A stretch of 64,000 bases of DNA from Abiotrophia defectiva ATCC 49176 (GCF_000160075.2 NZ_KI535340.1:912780-976779), one strand, 5' to 3'. Positions 18,653 through 28,722 are shown, counted from the stretch's first letter. The notes: generated by a model not told the origin, from the letters alone. A program made the numbers and translations.

Positions 18653-18681
18653 AGTATAGCGCTAATATTTGGCTCTGTCAA
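18653..18681 (-). promoter_or_regulatory. Promoter of the M-box-mgtA transcript
   Basis: Perfect-looking sigma-A promoter on the minus strand: TTGACA (18676-18681), 17-bp spacer, TATACT (18653-18658). The start would be about 5-8 bases before the M-box 5' stem. Confidence 0.88.
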
Positions 18682-18718
18682 TCAAAAAAATGCCCCCAAA
18701 TGGGAGGCATTTCGGGCC

Positions 18719-19141
18719 TTAATGGCCACGATGTTTTTCTCGACGTTTAGCCTGCTTAAGGGCAAATTGGCGCGCTTGGTGCTCGCGTTTATTGGCGCTT
18801 TTTTGACGCTTGCCCTTTTGTTGTCGGGTCTCTTGCTGGACCTTCAAGGCAAGCTGAGCCTTGGTACTGGCTACTGGCGCCTCTACTAAGGCGCGTTTGG
18901 CTTGGCGCAAGAGACGTTTGGGGTTGAGCCTTTTGTGCGGGTCTAGCTTTTCTTGGTCCACTGCCGGACTCCAAGTCAAGTCTTGCCAGATACTGGGTAG
19001 CTTGGCCAAAAGCTGAGGATTAGTCGGTTCTTGGCCGAAGGTGTAGGTCGCCACCCGCATGCGCTTGGCCTCACGCCATTCCAAGCGCCCTAGCCAAAAA
19101 CTCCCGTCGAAATATACTGTGAGACAGATGCTTTCCGTCAT
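18719..19141 (-). CDS. yjdF: YjdF-family protein (DUF2992)
   Basis: A protein of 140 residues; the N-terminal half is the YjdF domain (SICLTVYFDGSFWLGRLEW, RVATYTFGQEPTNPQLLAKL) and the C-terminal half is a highly basic K/R/Q-rich tail (KRQKSANKREHQARQFALKQ), likely nucleic-acid or ribosome-contacting. The family has unknown function and in several Firmicutes is controlled by an azaaromatic-responsive yjdF RNA. A candidate for that RNA lies directly upstream and can pair with the ribosome binding site GGAGGG. Single gene between the M-box promoter and ffs. Confidence 0.85.
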   Translation of the reverse strand: MTESICLTVYFDGSFWLGRLEWREAKRMRVATYTFGQEPTNPQLLAKLPSIWQDLTWSPAVDQEKLDPHKRLNPKRLLRQAKRALVEAPVASTKAQLALKVQQETRQQKGKRQKSANKREHQARQFALKQAKRREKHRGH

Positions 19142-19146
19142 AACAG

Positions 19147-19248
19147 TCCCTCCTTTTTTGAATTCAAATGAAGGGACAACCCAGGAGGGGCAGGTTACTG
19201 CTAGCCAAAGCTAGGACCGGACTACCAACCGATTCATGTGTTTTTATC
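19147..19248 (-). ncRNA. Candidate yjdF-type riboswitch (translational)
   Basis: The minus-strand leader folds with an outer ATGAA/TTCAT helix and an inner hairpin TAGC-CAAA/TTTG-GCTA type (TAGCTTTGGCTA). The sequence CCCTCC (reverse of 19184-19189) is complementary to the Shine-Dalgarno GGAGGG at 19147-19153, so it can hide the start of yjdF. Position in front of yjdF and structure fit the yjdF RNA; I could not check a covariance model, so the class assignment stays tentative. Confidence 0.55.
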
Positions 19249-19278
19249 ATTCTACCTTAGTATACAACGTAGCATAAG

Positions 19279-19310
19279 AAAAAACCATTATATCATATAT
19301 GATATAATGG
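19279..19310 (-). terminator. AT-rich perfect palindrome, probable ffs terminator
   Basis: The palindrome at 19285-19310 is perfect (13-bp arms, CCATTATATCATA and its complement). On the minus strand it is followed by TTTTTT, so it can act as a terminator for the SRP RNA upstream. It also abuts the likely promoter of yjdF (TATACT at 19259-19264). Its centre shares 18 bp with the palindrome at 61033-61082. Confidence 0.6.
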
Positions 19311-19335
19311 GCAGTTTTAATGGTACTCGATAAAT

Positions 19336-19414
19336 AAAAAAATAAGCACATGGCTTTGTCACTTATAGCTGCTACCTTCCGGTCCTGACTCGATTCATGA
19401 CGCCGCCATTGCCT
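19336..19414 (-). ncRNA. ffs: Signal recognition particle RNA (4.5S type)
   Basis: The minus-strand sequence contains the SRP RNA core GAGTCAGGACCGGAAGGTAGCAGC: the GGAA tetraloop flanked by AGGACC and the asymmetric AGCAG motif. The outer arms pair ATGGC with GCCAT and GTCA with TGAC. The size of about 75-80 nt indicates the short bacterial form without the Alu domain. A T7 tract ends it (19334-19341 region) and a strong promoter precedes it. It binds Ffh and directs co-translational membrane targeting. The usual dnaX neighbourhood lacks an ffs copy, so this may be the only one nearby. Confidence 0.9.
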
Positions 19415-19420
19415 ACTCTT

Positions 19421-19449
19421 ATTCTAGCAAAAGCTGATTCAAAATGCAA
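19421..19449 (-). promoter_or_regulatory. ffs promoter
   Basis: TTGCAT (19444-19449), 17-bp spacer, TAGAAT (19421-19426) on the minus strand, a few bases before the SRP RNA 5' end. Confidence 0.8.
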
Positions 19450-19495
19450 GATGCAAGCCACTAGGCCCCCCCTACCTCGCCAATTTCCCCATAAA

Positions 19496-19528
19496 AAGAA
19501 GCTAGGAATGACTTCCTGGCTTGCTTCA
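19496..19528 (-). terminator. Terminator of the D-hydroxyacid dehydrogenase unit
   Basis: Hairpin with AGGAA / TTCCT core and GAAGC / GCTTC base, followed by TTTTT on the minus strand, right after the dehydrogenase stop codon. Confidence 0.65.
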
Positions 19529-19531
19529 CTA

Positions 19532-20527
19532 TTAGGCAATGTCGTTGCTACATTGGCCTGTTTCCAGGTAAGACTTGAGGTTATTGAAGCTGGTTTCCAC
19601 CATGTTCTCTACTGCCTCATCGGTGTAGCTCCCCATGTGAGGGGTTAATAAGACCTTAGGATAGAGGTCAACCAATTTCTTAACCGCAGGATCGCTAATC
19701 TTTTGACCGCGCAAGTCCTTGAAGAAGAATTGGCTCTCGTTCTCTAAGACATCTAAGCCTGCCCCAGCCAAATGACCAGATTCGATGGCTTCAATAATGG
19801 CATCCACATCCTGCAACTCACCGCGCGCGGTGTTGACCAAAATAGCCCCTGGCTTCATTTTGCTGATAAATTCCTTGGTGATGACCTTGCCATTAGCTGG
19901 AATGTAAGGCGCGTGAATGGAAATCACGTCTGACTTAGCTAAGAGCTCATCTAGTTCTACTTGGGTGCAGATATGGTCTACCCCTTCTTTTGGAAAGGCG
20001 TCGTAGGCTAAGACATTCGCGCCCAAGCCCTTGAAGAGGGTTGCGGTTGTCAAGCCAATCCGGCCAATCCCAACCACACCAACGGTACAGTTACGGATTT
20101 CCTTGGCAAACATTTGATTGTCCACACGGAAATCTTGTTGGCTAGTGCGATTAGTGGTGTAGGCCACGTTACGCAAGAGGGTCATGGCCAAGGTTAGGGC
20201 CAATTCAGAAATGGCGTTAGGCGAGTAGAAAGGCACATAAGCCAACTTAAAGCCTAATTCCTTGGCATAGGCCACATCGATATGGTTAACACCAACAGTC
20301 CGGGTCAAGACATATTCTACGCCCAATTCCTTGTAGATGTCTAAGACTTCCTTGTTAGCCCAGCAGTTACCACGTAAGATAACCGCTTGGCAACCAGCAG
20401 CTTGACGCGCTTCTTCAGGCCCATTCAAGTAGTTGGCTACACAGACTAAGTCATAGCCAAACTTTTGATTGACGGCTTCAAAAATTGGTAGTTCGACGTC
20501 ACGGACGCCATATGCTAATACTTTCAT
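19532..20527 (-). CDS. D-2-hydroxyacid dehydrogenase (D-lactate dehydrogenase type)
   Basis: NAD-dependent dehydrogenase of 331 residues, the usual size for D-LDH/D-hydroxyisocaproate dehydrogenase. It shows the nucleotide-binding [30 protein letters not shown], catalytic Arg in NTARGELQD, Glu in DVLENES and His in [16 protein letters not shown]. Substrate choice between pyruvate and branched 2-oxoacids cannot be set from sequence. The AEC transporter just upstream may carry the acid product, which is an inference. RBS AAAGGAG precedes the ATG. Confidence 0.93.
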   Translation of the reverse strand: MKVLAYGVRDVELPIFEAVNQKFGYDLVCVANYLNGPEEARQAAGCQAVILRGNCWANKEVLDIYKELGVEYVLTRTVGVNHIDVAYAKELGFKLAYVPFYSPNAISELALTLAMTLLRNVAYTTNRTSQQDFRVDNQMFAKEIRNCTVGVVGIGRIGLTTATLFKGLGANVLAYDAFPKEGVDHICTQVELDELLAKSDVISIHAPYIPANGKVITKEFISKMKPGAILVNTARGELQDVDAIIEAIESGHLAGAGLDVLENESQFFFKDLRGQKISDPAVKKLVDLYPKVLLTPHMGSYTDEAVENMVETSFNNLKSYLETGQCSNDIA

Positions 20528-20557
20528 GATTTGATAATACTCCTTTATAAAAGAGGA

Positions 20558-20590
20558 AAAGTAGACCGAGGTCGGAACCCCGTCTACTTT
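20558..20590 (-). terminator. Hairpin between AEC transporter and dehydrogenase
   Basis: Stem of 9 bp (AAAGTAGAC / GTCTACTTT) with an internal GGGGTT-TC region, followed on the minus strand by a pyrimidine tract. It may be a partial terminator or processing site that sets the relative level of the two genes. Confidence 0.5.
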
Positions 20591-20609
20591 GCCTAGTGCT
20601 TGTGACTAA

Positions 20610-21656
20610 TTATAAGCCTGCGAAAATCCCTTGTCCTACGACAATCCAGAAGATAATCGCCAAGATGCTGAGCACGGTCGCCAAGAGGGAGACGTTACTT
20701 GCTAGAACCGCTTCACGGTCGAATTTAATGGCATAAGCCACCGCAACCGTTGCTGGTGGGGTTGCTAACATGATAATGATCCCCATAGCCGCTTCAAAGC
20801 CCATTGGCAAGAAGAAGTTGATGGCGAAGATAAGGGCTACAAAGATAGCAGGGACAAAGAGTAATTTAACGACTGAGTAGTACCAAGCAGCTTTTTCTTT
20901 GACGGCATCTGCAATCGAGATGTTACCCAAGGTAATCCCGATAGCTAACCAAGCTAATGGAGAGCTCAAGTCTGCCAAGTAGGTCAGGGCCTTGAAGAGC
21001 CATGGCGCAGTTAAGTCAATACGTAGGAAGGCGACGTTCACCATTTCCTTGGTCTTAGGATCCATAACGGATACTTGTGGTAAAGAGCCTTGGAAGAGCC
21101 AGATAAGGAGACCTGCGAAGGTCGCAATCACAATAATGTTCCCGAAGATAGACTTAAGGTTCTTCTTCTCGAATTTAGTGCCACTCATGCGGATCAAGCC
21201 GTAAGAGTAGAGGAAGACCCGGTAAGCCAAGTTGAAGATATTGGCGTAGAGTACCCCGGTTGCCCCTAGTAAGCCGTTGATGATTGGGATACCGAAGAAG
21301 GTGGTTGACCCAAAGGTTGTCAGAACAGATAAGGTGGTCTTGCGGTCTCCCTTTTCCTTAACGAAGAAAAGCTCACCTAGGACAATCAGAATCACGTAGG
21401 CTACAAAACCAAAGATAAAGACGTTGAGACCCTTGGTGAAGGTTTCCTTGCTTATTGGCGCCATAAAGGCCTTAAAGGCCAAAGCCGGAATCGCCACTGA
21501 TAGGACTAGGTTACTAATGACCTTGCCGCTCTTTTCGTCGACAATATTCTTCTTACGAATATAATAGCCGACTAAGATAATAGAAATTGTAGAGAAAATG
21601 TTCTCTACAAACTTGGGGTTACTTAAAACCTCAACTAACTTATCAAATACTTGCAA
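20610..21656 (-). CDS. AEC-family transporter (auxin efflux carrier/MleP type)
   Basis: Membrane permease of 348 residues with about ten helices; the N-half KFVENIFSTISIILVGYYIRKK and the mid-segment LTTFGSTTFFGIPIINGLLGA with a conserved glycine/proline crossover mark the AEC family. Members in lactic acid bacteria carry malate or other organic acids. The start is TTG at 21656 because GGAGG lies nine bases upstream; the ATG at 21722 would place the RBS and a -10-like TACAAT inside the coding region. It probably forms a unit with the dehydrogenase gene downstream. Confidence 0.85.
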   Translation of the reverse strand: MQVFDKLVEVLSNPKFVENIFSTISIILVGYYIRKKNIVDEKSGKVISNLVLSVAIPALAFKAFMAPISKETFTKGLNVFIFGFVAYVILIVLGELFFVKEKGDRKTTLSVLTTFGSTTFFGIPIINGLLGATGVLYANIFNLAYRVFLYSYGLIRMSGTKFEKKNLKSIFGNIIVIATFAGLLIWLFQGSLPQVSVMDPKTKEMVNVAFLRIDLTAPWLFKALTYLADLSSPLAWLAIGITLGNISIADAVKEKAAWYYSVVKLLFVPAIFVALIFAINFFLPMGFEAAMGIIIMLATPPATVAVAYAIKFDREAVLASNVSLLATVLSILAIIFWIVVGQGIFAGL

Positions 21657-21804
21657 TTGATAATGCCTCCTTAAATAATTTTGAGACGGTCCTGGACCGT
21701 CAACGTTCCTATTGTACCACAAAGGGAGCGCCTTGTTGACACTTTTTTATGAAAAAGTTCATTTTTGCAAACCAGCTCAAATCCGCCTTCCTAGCCAAGA
21801 AAAA

Positions 21805-21845
21805 AACGCTCAAGACTAGCCCTTAAGAGGGCTGACTTGAGCGTT
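21805..21845 (-). terminator. tadA-unit terminator
   Basis: Stem AACGCTCAAG / CTTGAGCGTT with a nested AGCCC/GGGCT helix and TTTTTT on the minus strand, following the tadA stop. Confidence 0.88.
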
Positions 21846-21859
21846 GATTTTTGTATTAA

Positions 21860-23279
<1,420 letters not shown>

Positions 23280-23305
23280 GGGCTAGCTCCTGTCTTGAAA
23301 TTTTC

Positions 23306-25816
23306 TTAGGCTTTGGCTTTGGGCTTAGCTTTGGCCTTGCTTGAGCCAGCCTCATGGTCCTTAGCGGCAATGTTGATCTTACCGGACCGGCCACCGATCG
23401 TGACCGAGTCCCCGGTGACAATGCTGCCGCTAAGCAGCAACTCACTGAGTTGGTCCTCAATTTGTTTTTGAATCGCACGGCGAATTGGACGCGCCCCGTA
23501 TTCTGGGTCGAAGCCGGCTTCGGCAATAATGTCCACCGCTGTGTCGGTCACCCGAGCCTTGATGGCCAGTTCGCCTAGGCGCTTGATAATATCCTTAGTA
23601 TGGAGCTTAACGATTTGGCGAATTTCTTCCTTAGTTAAGGAGTGGAAGACCACCGTTTCGTCAATCCGGTTGAGTAATTCTGGGCGGAAAGAACGCTTGA
23701 GCTCTTCACGAATACGTTTTTCCATGGCCAGGTGGTCAGCGGTAAACTGCTTAGCCCCAAAACCGACGGATTTCTCATCCCGCAGGGCGGTGGCCCCTAG
23801 GTTAGAGGTCATGATAATGATGGTGTTGCGGAAATCGACTTGGCGACCCTTGGAGTCCGTCAAATGCCCGTCGTCAAAGACTTGGAGCAGGATGTTGAAG
23901 ACATCTGGGTGGGCCTTCTCGATTTCGTCCAGGAGAATGACAGAGTAAGGTTTTTGGCGAACCTTCTCGGTCAACTGGCCGCTTTCTTCATGGCCGACAT
24001 AACCTGGAGGCGAACCAATCAGGCGAGACACGGTGTGTTTCTCCATGTACTCGGACATGTCGACCCGAATCATATTGTCTTGCGAGCCAAACATAGCTTG
24101 GGCCAAGGCCTTGGCCAATTCGGTCTTACCGACCCCAGTTGGTCCCAAGAAGAGGAAGGAACCAATTGGACGGCCTGGCGCCTTGAGGCCAGAACGAGCC
24201 CGGCGAATAGCGCGTGACACGGCGGACACGGCTTCTTCCTGGCCGATGACCCGTTGGTGAAGCTCCCGCTCTAGGTTAACTAGGCGTTGGCTTTCCTTCA
24301 TGGCCATTTGGGTCACGGGGATGCCGGTTGACAGGGCCACCACTTGGGCCACTTGCTCTTCATCCACGACTAAATGCGCTGGCTGGCCGGCCTGAGCTTG
24401 GGCTTTCTTGCGGGCCCGGGCTAGACGTTTTTCCAGTTTTTGTTCGGCTTCACGGAGGCTGGCTGCCTCAGGGAACTTGCGGGCTAGCACGGCTTCTTCC
24501 TTATCAGCCTGCAACTTGGCCATTTCCTTCTCTAGGGCGAAAAGGGGATCGTGAGAGACAGCTTCTTCAATCCGCACCTTAGCGGCCGCTTCATCGATTA
24601 AGTCGATGGCCTTATCAGGCAAGGAGCGTGATGTAATGTAGCGGACACTGAGTTTGACCGCCGCTTCAATGGCTTGATCGGTAATGGTCACGGCGTGGTG
24701 AACTTCATATTGGGTCTTGAGCCCTTGCAGAATCTGGATGGTTTCTTCAGGCGTTGGCTCGTCCACTTGCACCTTGGAGAAACGACGTTCCAAGGCCGCG
24801 TCTTTTTCAATGTATTTCTGATATTCACTCAGGGTTGTTGCCCCGATGACTTGGATTTCACCCCGCGCCAGGGCTGGCTTAAGGATGTTGGCTGCATCAA
24901 TAGCCCCTTCAGAGCCGCCGGCCCCAATCAAGGTATGGAGCTCATCAATGAAGAGAATGACTTGGCCGTCAGCCATGACTTCTTCCACAATGCGCTTCAT
25001 GCGCTCTTCGAACTCACCCCGGTACTTGGTCCCAGCCACCAGGCTCCCCATATCCAGCATCATAAGGCGTTTCTTGGCAATATCGGCTGGCACGTCGCCT
25101 GATACGATGTGTTGGGCTAGGCCTTCTGCTAAGGCAGTCTTACCTACCCCAGGGTCCCCAACTAGGACAGGGTTATTCTTCTTACGACGGCTGATGATTT
25201 GCAGCATGCGTTGAACTTCCTTCTCGCGGCCCACCACTGGATCCATCTGGCCTTGCTTGGCCATTTGGGTCAGGTTGCGGGCAAAGGAATCCAAGGTTGG
25301 TGTCTTACTTGGCGCAGTCTCGCTGGCCTTCTGGGTCCGCGCTTGAGGCTTGCTTTGGCCCATTGGCATCTTATCAATGCCGATGGCTTGGTAGACGGCC
25401 TTCTTAAGGGCATCCAAGTCCACGTCTAGGTTGCGTAAGATTAAGGTCGCCAGGATTTCTTGTGGCAGCATGGCTAATAAGAGATGCTCGGTCCCAATTT
25501 GGCGTGCACCCAAGCGCTTAGCTGTATTGGAGGCATCCATGATATTTTTCTTGGCGCGTGGCGAATAAGGTAGGGTGACTTCCCCCCGCGGCATAGGTGC
25601 TTCTACATCGCCGTGGATGGCCCGTAACTCGTTCAGAATCAGTTCCGGGGTCACGCCAAATTCACGGAGAATGACGCCGGCAATCCCACGTTCTTCGCGG
25701 GCTAGACCAATCAAGATATGCTCGGTACCAATGGCAGAATGGCGCAATTGGTAGGTGGCCTCAGCCGCCATGATCATGACTTGATGGGCACTTTCGGTAA
25801 ATAGTTCTTCAAACAT
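23306..25816 (-). CDS. clpC: ATP-dependent Clp protease ATP-binding subunit ClpC
   Basis: Hsp100 unfoldase that feeds ClpP. From the start MFEELFTESAHQVMIMAAEA it has 836 residues. It shows an N-terminal repeat domain (two Clp_N repeats), first Walker A GDPGVGKTALAE, UVR-like coiled linker (PLFALEKEMAKLQADKEEAV), second Walker A GPTGVGKTELAKAL and the ClpP loop region near the end; a basic A/K/P-rich tail closes it. It overlaps nothing but follows ctsR by 19 bases. The AAGGAG 10 bases before 25816 favours this start over one 39 codons upstream. Confidence 0.97.
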   Translation of the reverse strand: MFEELFTESAHQVMIMAAEATYQLRHSAIGTEHILIGLAREERGIAGVILREFGVTPELILNELRAIHGDVEAPMPRGEVTLPYSPRAKKNIMDASNTAKRLGARQIGTEHLLLAMLPQEILATLILRNLDVDLDALKKAVYQAIGIDKMPMGQSKPQARTQKASETAPSKTPTLDSFARNLTQMAKQGQMDPVVGREKEVQRMLQIISRRKKNNPVLVGDPGVGKTALAEGLAQHIVSGDVPADIAKKRLMMLDMGSLVAGTKYRGEFEERMKRIVEEVMADGQVILFIDELHTLIGAGGSEGAIDAANILKPALARGEIQVIGATTLSEYQKYIEKDAALERRFSKVQVDEPTPEETIQILQGLKTQYEVHHAVTITDQAIEAAVKLSVRYITSRSLPDKAIDLIDEAAAKVRIEEAVSHDPLFALEKEMAKLQADKEEAVLARKFPEAASLREAEQKLEKRLARARKKAQAQAGQPAHLVVDEEQVAQVVALSTGIPVTQMAMKESQRLVNLERELHQRVIGQEEAVSAVSRAIRRARSGLKAPGRPIGSFLFLGPTGVGKTELAKALAQAMFGSQDNMIRVDMSEYMEKHTVSRLIGSPPGYVGHEESGQLTEKVRQKPYSVILLDEIEKAHPDVFNILLQVFDDGHLTDSKGRQVDFRNTIIIMTSNLGATALRDEKSVGFGAKQFTADHLAMEKRIREELKRSFRPELLNRIDETVVFHSLTKEEIRQIVKLHTKDIIKRLGELAIKARVTDTAVDIIAEAGFDPEYGARPIRRAIQKQIEDQLSELLLSGSIVTGDSVTIGGRSGKINIAAKDHEAGSSKAKAKPKAKA

Positions 25817-25835
25817 CGCGTCTTCACTCCTTTTC

Positions 25836-26300
25836 TTAATAGCTGTATTTGAGTTGTTGCAAAAAGGTCTTGAGCAGTTGGGCGCGGGCCGCCTGTTCTT
25901 GCTCACTGATTTGATGGAGGACAGATTTTTCAATCACGGACAGGATTAAGGTTCCCTCGCGGTTGGTAATCAGGCCCTTGCCAATCAAATTCTCAATCAT
26001 ATGAATGCCGTTGCGTTGGCTAATCTTATCGCCCACTAATTCAATCAGCTGATCAATCAGGGCTGCCTCGTCGGCCAATTCAATCTTGAGAATGCGGATA
26101 TAGCCGCCACCCCCTCGCTTACTTTCGACCAGGTAGCCATGCTCCTGGGTAAAGCGCGTCTTGATGACATAGTTAATTTGTGACGGGACACAGTCGAAGT
26201 GCTCCGCGATGTCACTACGTTTGATTTCGACATGCTCTTGGTGCTTAAGAAATTCCTTCAAATAGGCCTCAATGATGTCGGTCATATTGCGGCTTGACAT
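25836..26300 (-). CDS. ctsR: Heat-shock transcriptional repressor CtsR
   Basis: Winged HTH repressor of clp genes, 154 residues. It shows MSSRNMTDIIEAYLKEFL and DIAEHFDCVPSQINYVIKTRFTQEHGYLVESKRGGGGYIRI, the glycine-rich wing typical of CtsR. It is the first gene of the ctsR-clpC operon; mcsA and mcsB, present in Bacillus, are missing here as in other Lactobacillales. A CtsR box lies directly upstream, showing autoregulation. Confidence 0.97.
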   Translation of the reverse strand: MSSRNMTDIIEAYLKEFLKHQEHVEIKRSDIAEHFDCVPSQINYVIKTRFTQEHGYLVESKRGGGGYIRILKIELADEAALIDQLIELVGDKISQRNGIHMIENLIGKGLITNREGTLILSVIEKSVLHQISEQEQAARAQLLKTFLQQLKYSY

Positions 26301-26315
26301 GTTACCCCTCCTTAC

Positions 26316-26361
26316 ATTGACTTTCTTTGACTATTGTACACCAAATCAGACCTTTTGCCAA
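26316..26361 (-). promoter_or_regulatory. ctsR promoter with CtsR box
   Basis: Promoter TTGGCA (26356-26361), 17-bp spacer, TACAAT (26333-26338), then AGTCAAA-GAA-AGTCAAT (26316-26332). The heptad repeat matches the CtsR consensus (A/G)GTCAAA-N3-(A/G)GTCAAA with one base different. Its location over the start region is right for repression. Confidence 0.85.
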
Positions 26362-26413
26362 CCTAATTGCTTGGCCTAGAGCTAAAGAAAAAGGAGCCTG
26401 AGGCCCCTTTTTA

Positions 26414-26594
26414 TATAAATGATTATATATTTGCGTTTTCATAAGTGGCCGGGGCCAAATCCCGGTCTGACAGGCTTTGGCCGCCAAAAGACGAACGTTT
26501 CCGGCTAATTTCTGACTTTTCCGGTCTGAGACTGCCAAAAAGCCAGAATCTTTGCCCTCTCAAACCCTATTTAATAGTGTAACTATTAAATAGG
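26414..26594. repeat. Intergenic palindromic element, copy B (long form)
   Basis: It has the same build as copy A: an AT-rich start (TATAAATGATTATATATT), GCCAAAAGACGAACGTT 76 bp further on, and the palindrome CCTATTTAATAGT (13-bp arms, 3-nt centre, 26566-26594) 75 bp after that. It fills the gap between the ctsR promoter and the next gene and ends one base before the stop codon of the nucleotidase. It is in the same orientation as copy A. Confidence 0.8.
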
Positions 26595-26595
26595 C

Positions 26596-27933
26596 TTAAG
26601 CCTCTTGGGACAGGTAGGCCACCAAGGCATCCAGGTCGCTACCCAGCTGCTGATCCAGCAGCTGGTGACGAGCCAAGCCCTCATAACCATCCCGGCCTCG
26701 TCCTAAGAAGTCGTTGGTTACCAACTGATAAGTGGCCTCAGGGTCCAGGCCTTTGACTGCTTCTTGGACCTCTAAGGGCTGACCTTGACTGTCGATCATA
26801 CGAGGATAGTGGCCGGATTCTAGCGCCTCCTTGAGGTCGGCACCCGTCACTTCCAGCACCCAGAGCTGACAGCCAAAGGGCAGAATGGCCAGAGCCTCCT
26901 CATAGGTCACCGGCCCCTGATCCAGACTTGCGCGGACGCCTCGCCCATTAATGAGGCTAAAGTCCACTTGCCAGCCCTTGGCCCGCGCAGCTGCCGCATA
27001 GGCCCGGCAGACCAGTTGGCTGAGATTGGTATGGCCCTGGCTCAAGGCCTCCCGACTGCCATCCAGGGCCTGACGACTTTGGCCGATGACCTGGCTAATC
27101 CGCGCCTGGGCCTGGCTCTGCCAGATTTTGAGTTCCTTAGCCACCGGACGGGCCACCTTGGCATAATGACTTAAATCATGTAGTTGGTAGTGGCCGAGCT
27201 GGTGGCTGCCATCCGGATGGAGCCAGAGACTGAGTTCGCCTAACAGGCGGCCATAGTAGCCAGCCTGTACCACCAAGGTCTGACCGACCAAGGCAGGTTG
27301 CTCTGTCACCGTATGGGTATGGCCCCCGATGATGGCGGCAAAGTCCGGAACTTCTTGGGCCAAAGCCAGGTCCGTCTCATAACCCAGATGGCTTAAGAGG
27401 ACAAAGTGGCTTGCCCCAGCCTGACGGGCCAAGGCCAGATTCCGTTCTAAGGCCAGACGAGGCTCTTCAAAGCCAATCAGCTCCCCTGGCGAAGAATTAT
27501 CCAGAGTTTCCAGGGTTGTCGCTGCTAGGACAGCCAGCCGGACACCAGCCGCCAGGTCATAGAGGCGGTAAGGCGCCACTTGTTGCGCCGCCAAATCAGC
27601 CAAAGCCGGCTCCCGGCTAAAGTCCAGGTTACTGGACACAAAGGGCACTCGGGCTTGGGCCATATAGGAGGCCAAAAAGCTAGGTCCCAAATCAAATTCA
27701 TGGTTGCCAAAAGTGACCGCATCATAACCCAACTGGTTCAAGAGGGCAATTTCCGCTTGGCCAGCAAAGAGCTGGAAGTAAGGGCCACCCACAAAGAGGT
27801 CCCCAGCCCCCAGCAACAAGCTGGCTTGATACTGCGCGCGCAGGCCTTTAATCAGATGGGCCCGCTGGCCAAATAAATCCAGGTAGGAATGGGTGTCATT
27901 AGTATGGAGAATGCCAAGTTTTACAGCTTGCAT
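26596..27933 (-). CDS. Metallophosphoesterase/5'-nucleotidase family protein (YunD-like)
   Basis: A two-domain protein of 445 residues. The N-terminal metallophosphoesterase domain shows LHTNDTHSYLD, AGDLFVGG, GNHEFDLGPSF, LSHLGYETD and GGHTHTV; the C-terminal 5'-nucleotidase domain contains FSLINGRGVRASLDQGPVTYEEA and the closing YEGLARHQLL. No signal peptide or anchor is present, so the enzyme is cytosolic, as in the YunD group. Likely substrates are nucleotides or UDP-sugars; the exact one is open. Confidence 0.88.
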   Translation of the reverse strand: MQAVKLGILHTNDTHSYLDLFGQRAHLIKGLRAQYQASLLLGAGDLFVGGPYFQLFAGQAEIALLNQLGYDAVTFGNHEFDLGPSFLASYMAQARVPFVSSNLDFSREPALADLAAQQVAPYRLYDLAAGVRLAVLAATTLETLDNSSPGELIGFEEPRLALERNLALARQAGASHFVLLSHLGYETDLALAQEVPDFAAIIGGHTHTVTEQPALVGQTLVVQAGYYGRLLGELSLWLHPDGSHQLGHYQLHDLSHYAKVARPVAKELKIWQSQAQARISQVIGQSRQALDGSREALSQGHTNLSQLVCRAYAAAARAKGWQVDFSLINGRGVRASLDQGPVTYEEALAILPFGCQLWVLEVTGADLKEALESGHYPRMIDSQGQPLEVQEAVKGLDPEATYQLVTNDFLGRGRDGYEGLARHQLLDQQLGSDLDALVAYLSQEA

Positions 27934-27954
27934 GAATCAATCGCTTCTTTCTGC

Positions 27955-28722
27955 CTAGGCCTGCTCTTGTTGGGCGGCCTGGCGTTTGAGTAAGGTCTCG
28001 AAGAGGAGGGTTCCGGCCAGGTTGAGCATGAGCCGGGACCGAATCTTCTTACGCGCCTTGGGCGCATCATAAATCTGAATCAGTTGATCACTGAGTTTAG
28101 CCAAAGGATGATGGGTCAGGCTGGTAATGGCCACAATATGGGTCCCCTTTTGGCGAGCCTTGAGTAGGGTCTCATTAACCGTCTTGTTGGCCCCACCTAG
28201 GGAGAAGACTACGATGACATCTTCTTTGGTCGCAATATCAGGAATGCGTTCAATACTATACTGTTCGAAGAAGTCATTGGCCCAGACATCAATGAGCTTG
28301 AGCTTACGGTTAAAGTCGGACATGGGCATATAGCTAGAGCCAATCCCCACGCAGAAGACCCGACGCGCCGCCAAGACCCGGTCGGCCACCGACTCGAAAT
28401 CAACCTGGTCTAATAGGGCCATGGTCCGTTGGAACTCGTCCGTCAATTGGGCCTTCATCAAGTCAAAATGACTGGCCTCCAGATGATGGGACTCCTGATT
28501 GGACTCCTTACTACGGCGCAGGTCATACTTGAGTTCATTGAAGGTAGCATAACCTAACTTCTTACCTGCCCGTACAATGGTCGAAGCCGACAAATGCAGG
28601 GCCGACCCAATAGACTTGAGGGTCTGGGCCTCGATATTGTCCTGCTTCATAAGATAGTCGATGACTTCCTGTTCATAGACCGATAATTCTTCATAGTGAG
28701 CCTTTAGGTTAACGAAAAACAT
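27955..28722 (-). CDS. MurR/RpiR-family transcriptional regulator
   Basis: A protein of 255 residues with an N-terminal HTH_6 (LKSIGSALHLSASTIVRAGKKLGYATFNELKYDLR) and a SIS sugar-phosphate domain at about 110-240 (RRVFCVGIGSSYMPMSDFNRKL, IVVFSLGGANKTV). It lies divergent from the PTS EIICB gene with 189 bp between the starts, and most likely regulates it. Its effector would be a sugar phosphate. A cytosolic nucleotidase follows on the same strand 21 bp away. Confidence 0.88.
   Translation of the reverse strand: MFFVNLKAHYEELSVYEQEVIDYLMKQDNIEAQTLKSIGSALHLSASTIVRAGKKLGYATFNELKYDLRRSKESNQESHHLEASHFDLMKAQLTDEFQRTMALLDQVDFESVADRVLAARRVFCVGIGSSYMPMSDFNRKLKLIDVWANDFFEQYSIERIPDIATKEDVIVVFSLGGANKTVNETLLKARQKGTHIVAITSLTHHPLAKLSDQLIQIYDAPKARKKIRSRLMLNLAGTLLFETLLKRQAAQQEQA

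Noticed and set aside
21656..21722. ATG start for the AEC transporter at 21722
   Set aside because: The added N-terminal segment contains the ribosome binding site (GGAGG) and a promoter-like -10; the TTG at 21656 gives the typical hydrophobic N-terminus.
26302..26538. Reading frame of 78 codons on the minus strand
   Set aside because: It covers the ctsR promoter, CtsR box and repeat copy B; no family and no good ribosome site.
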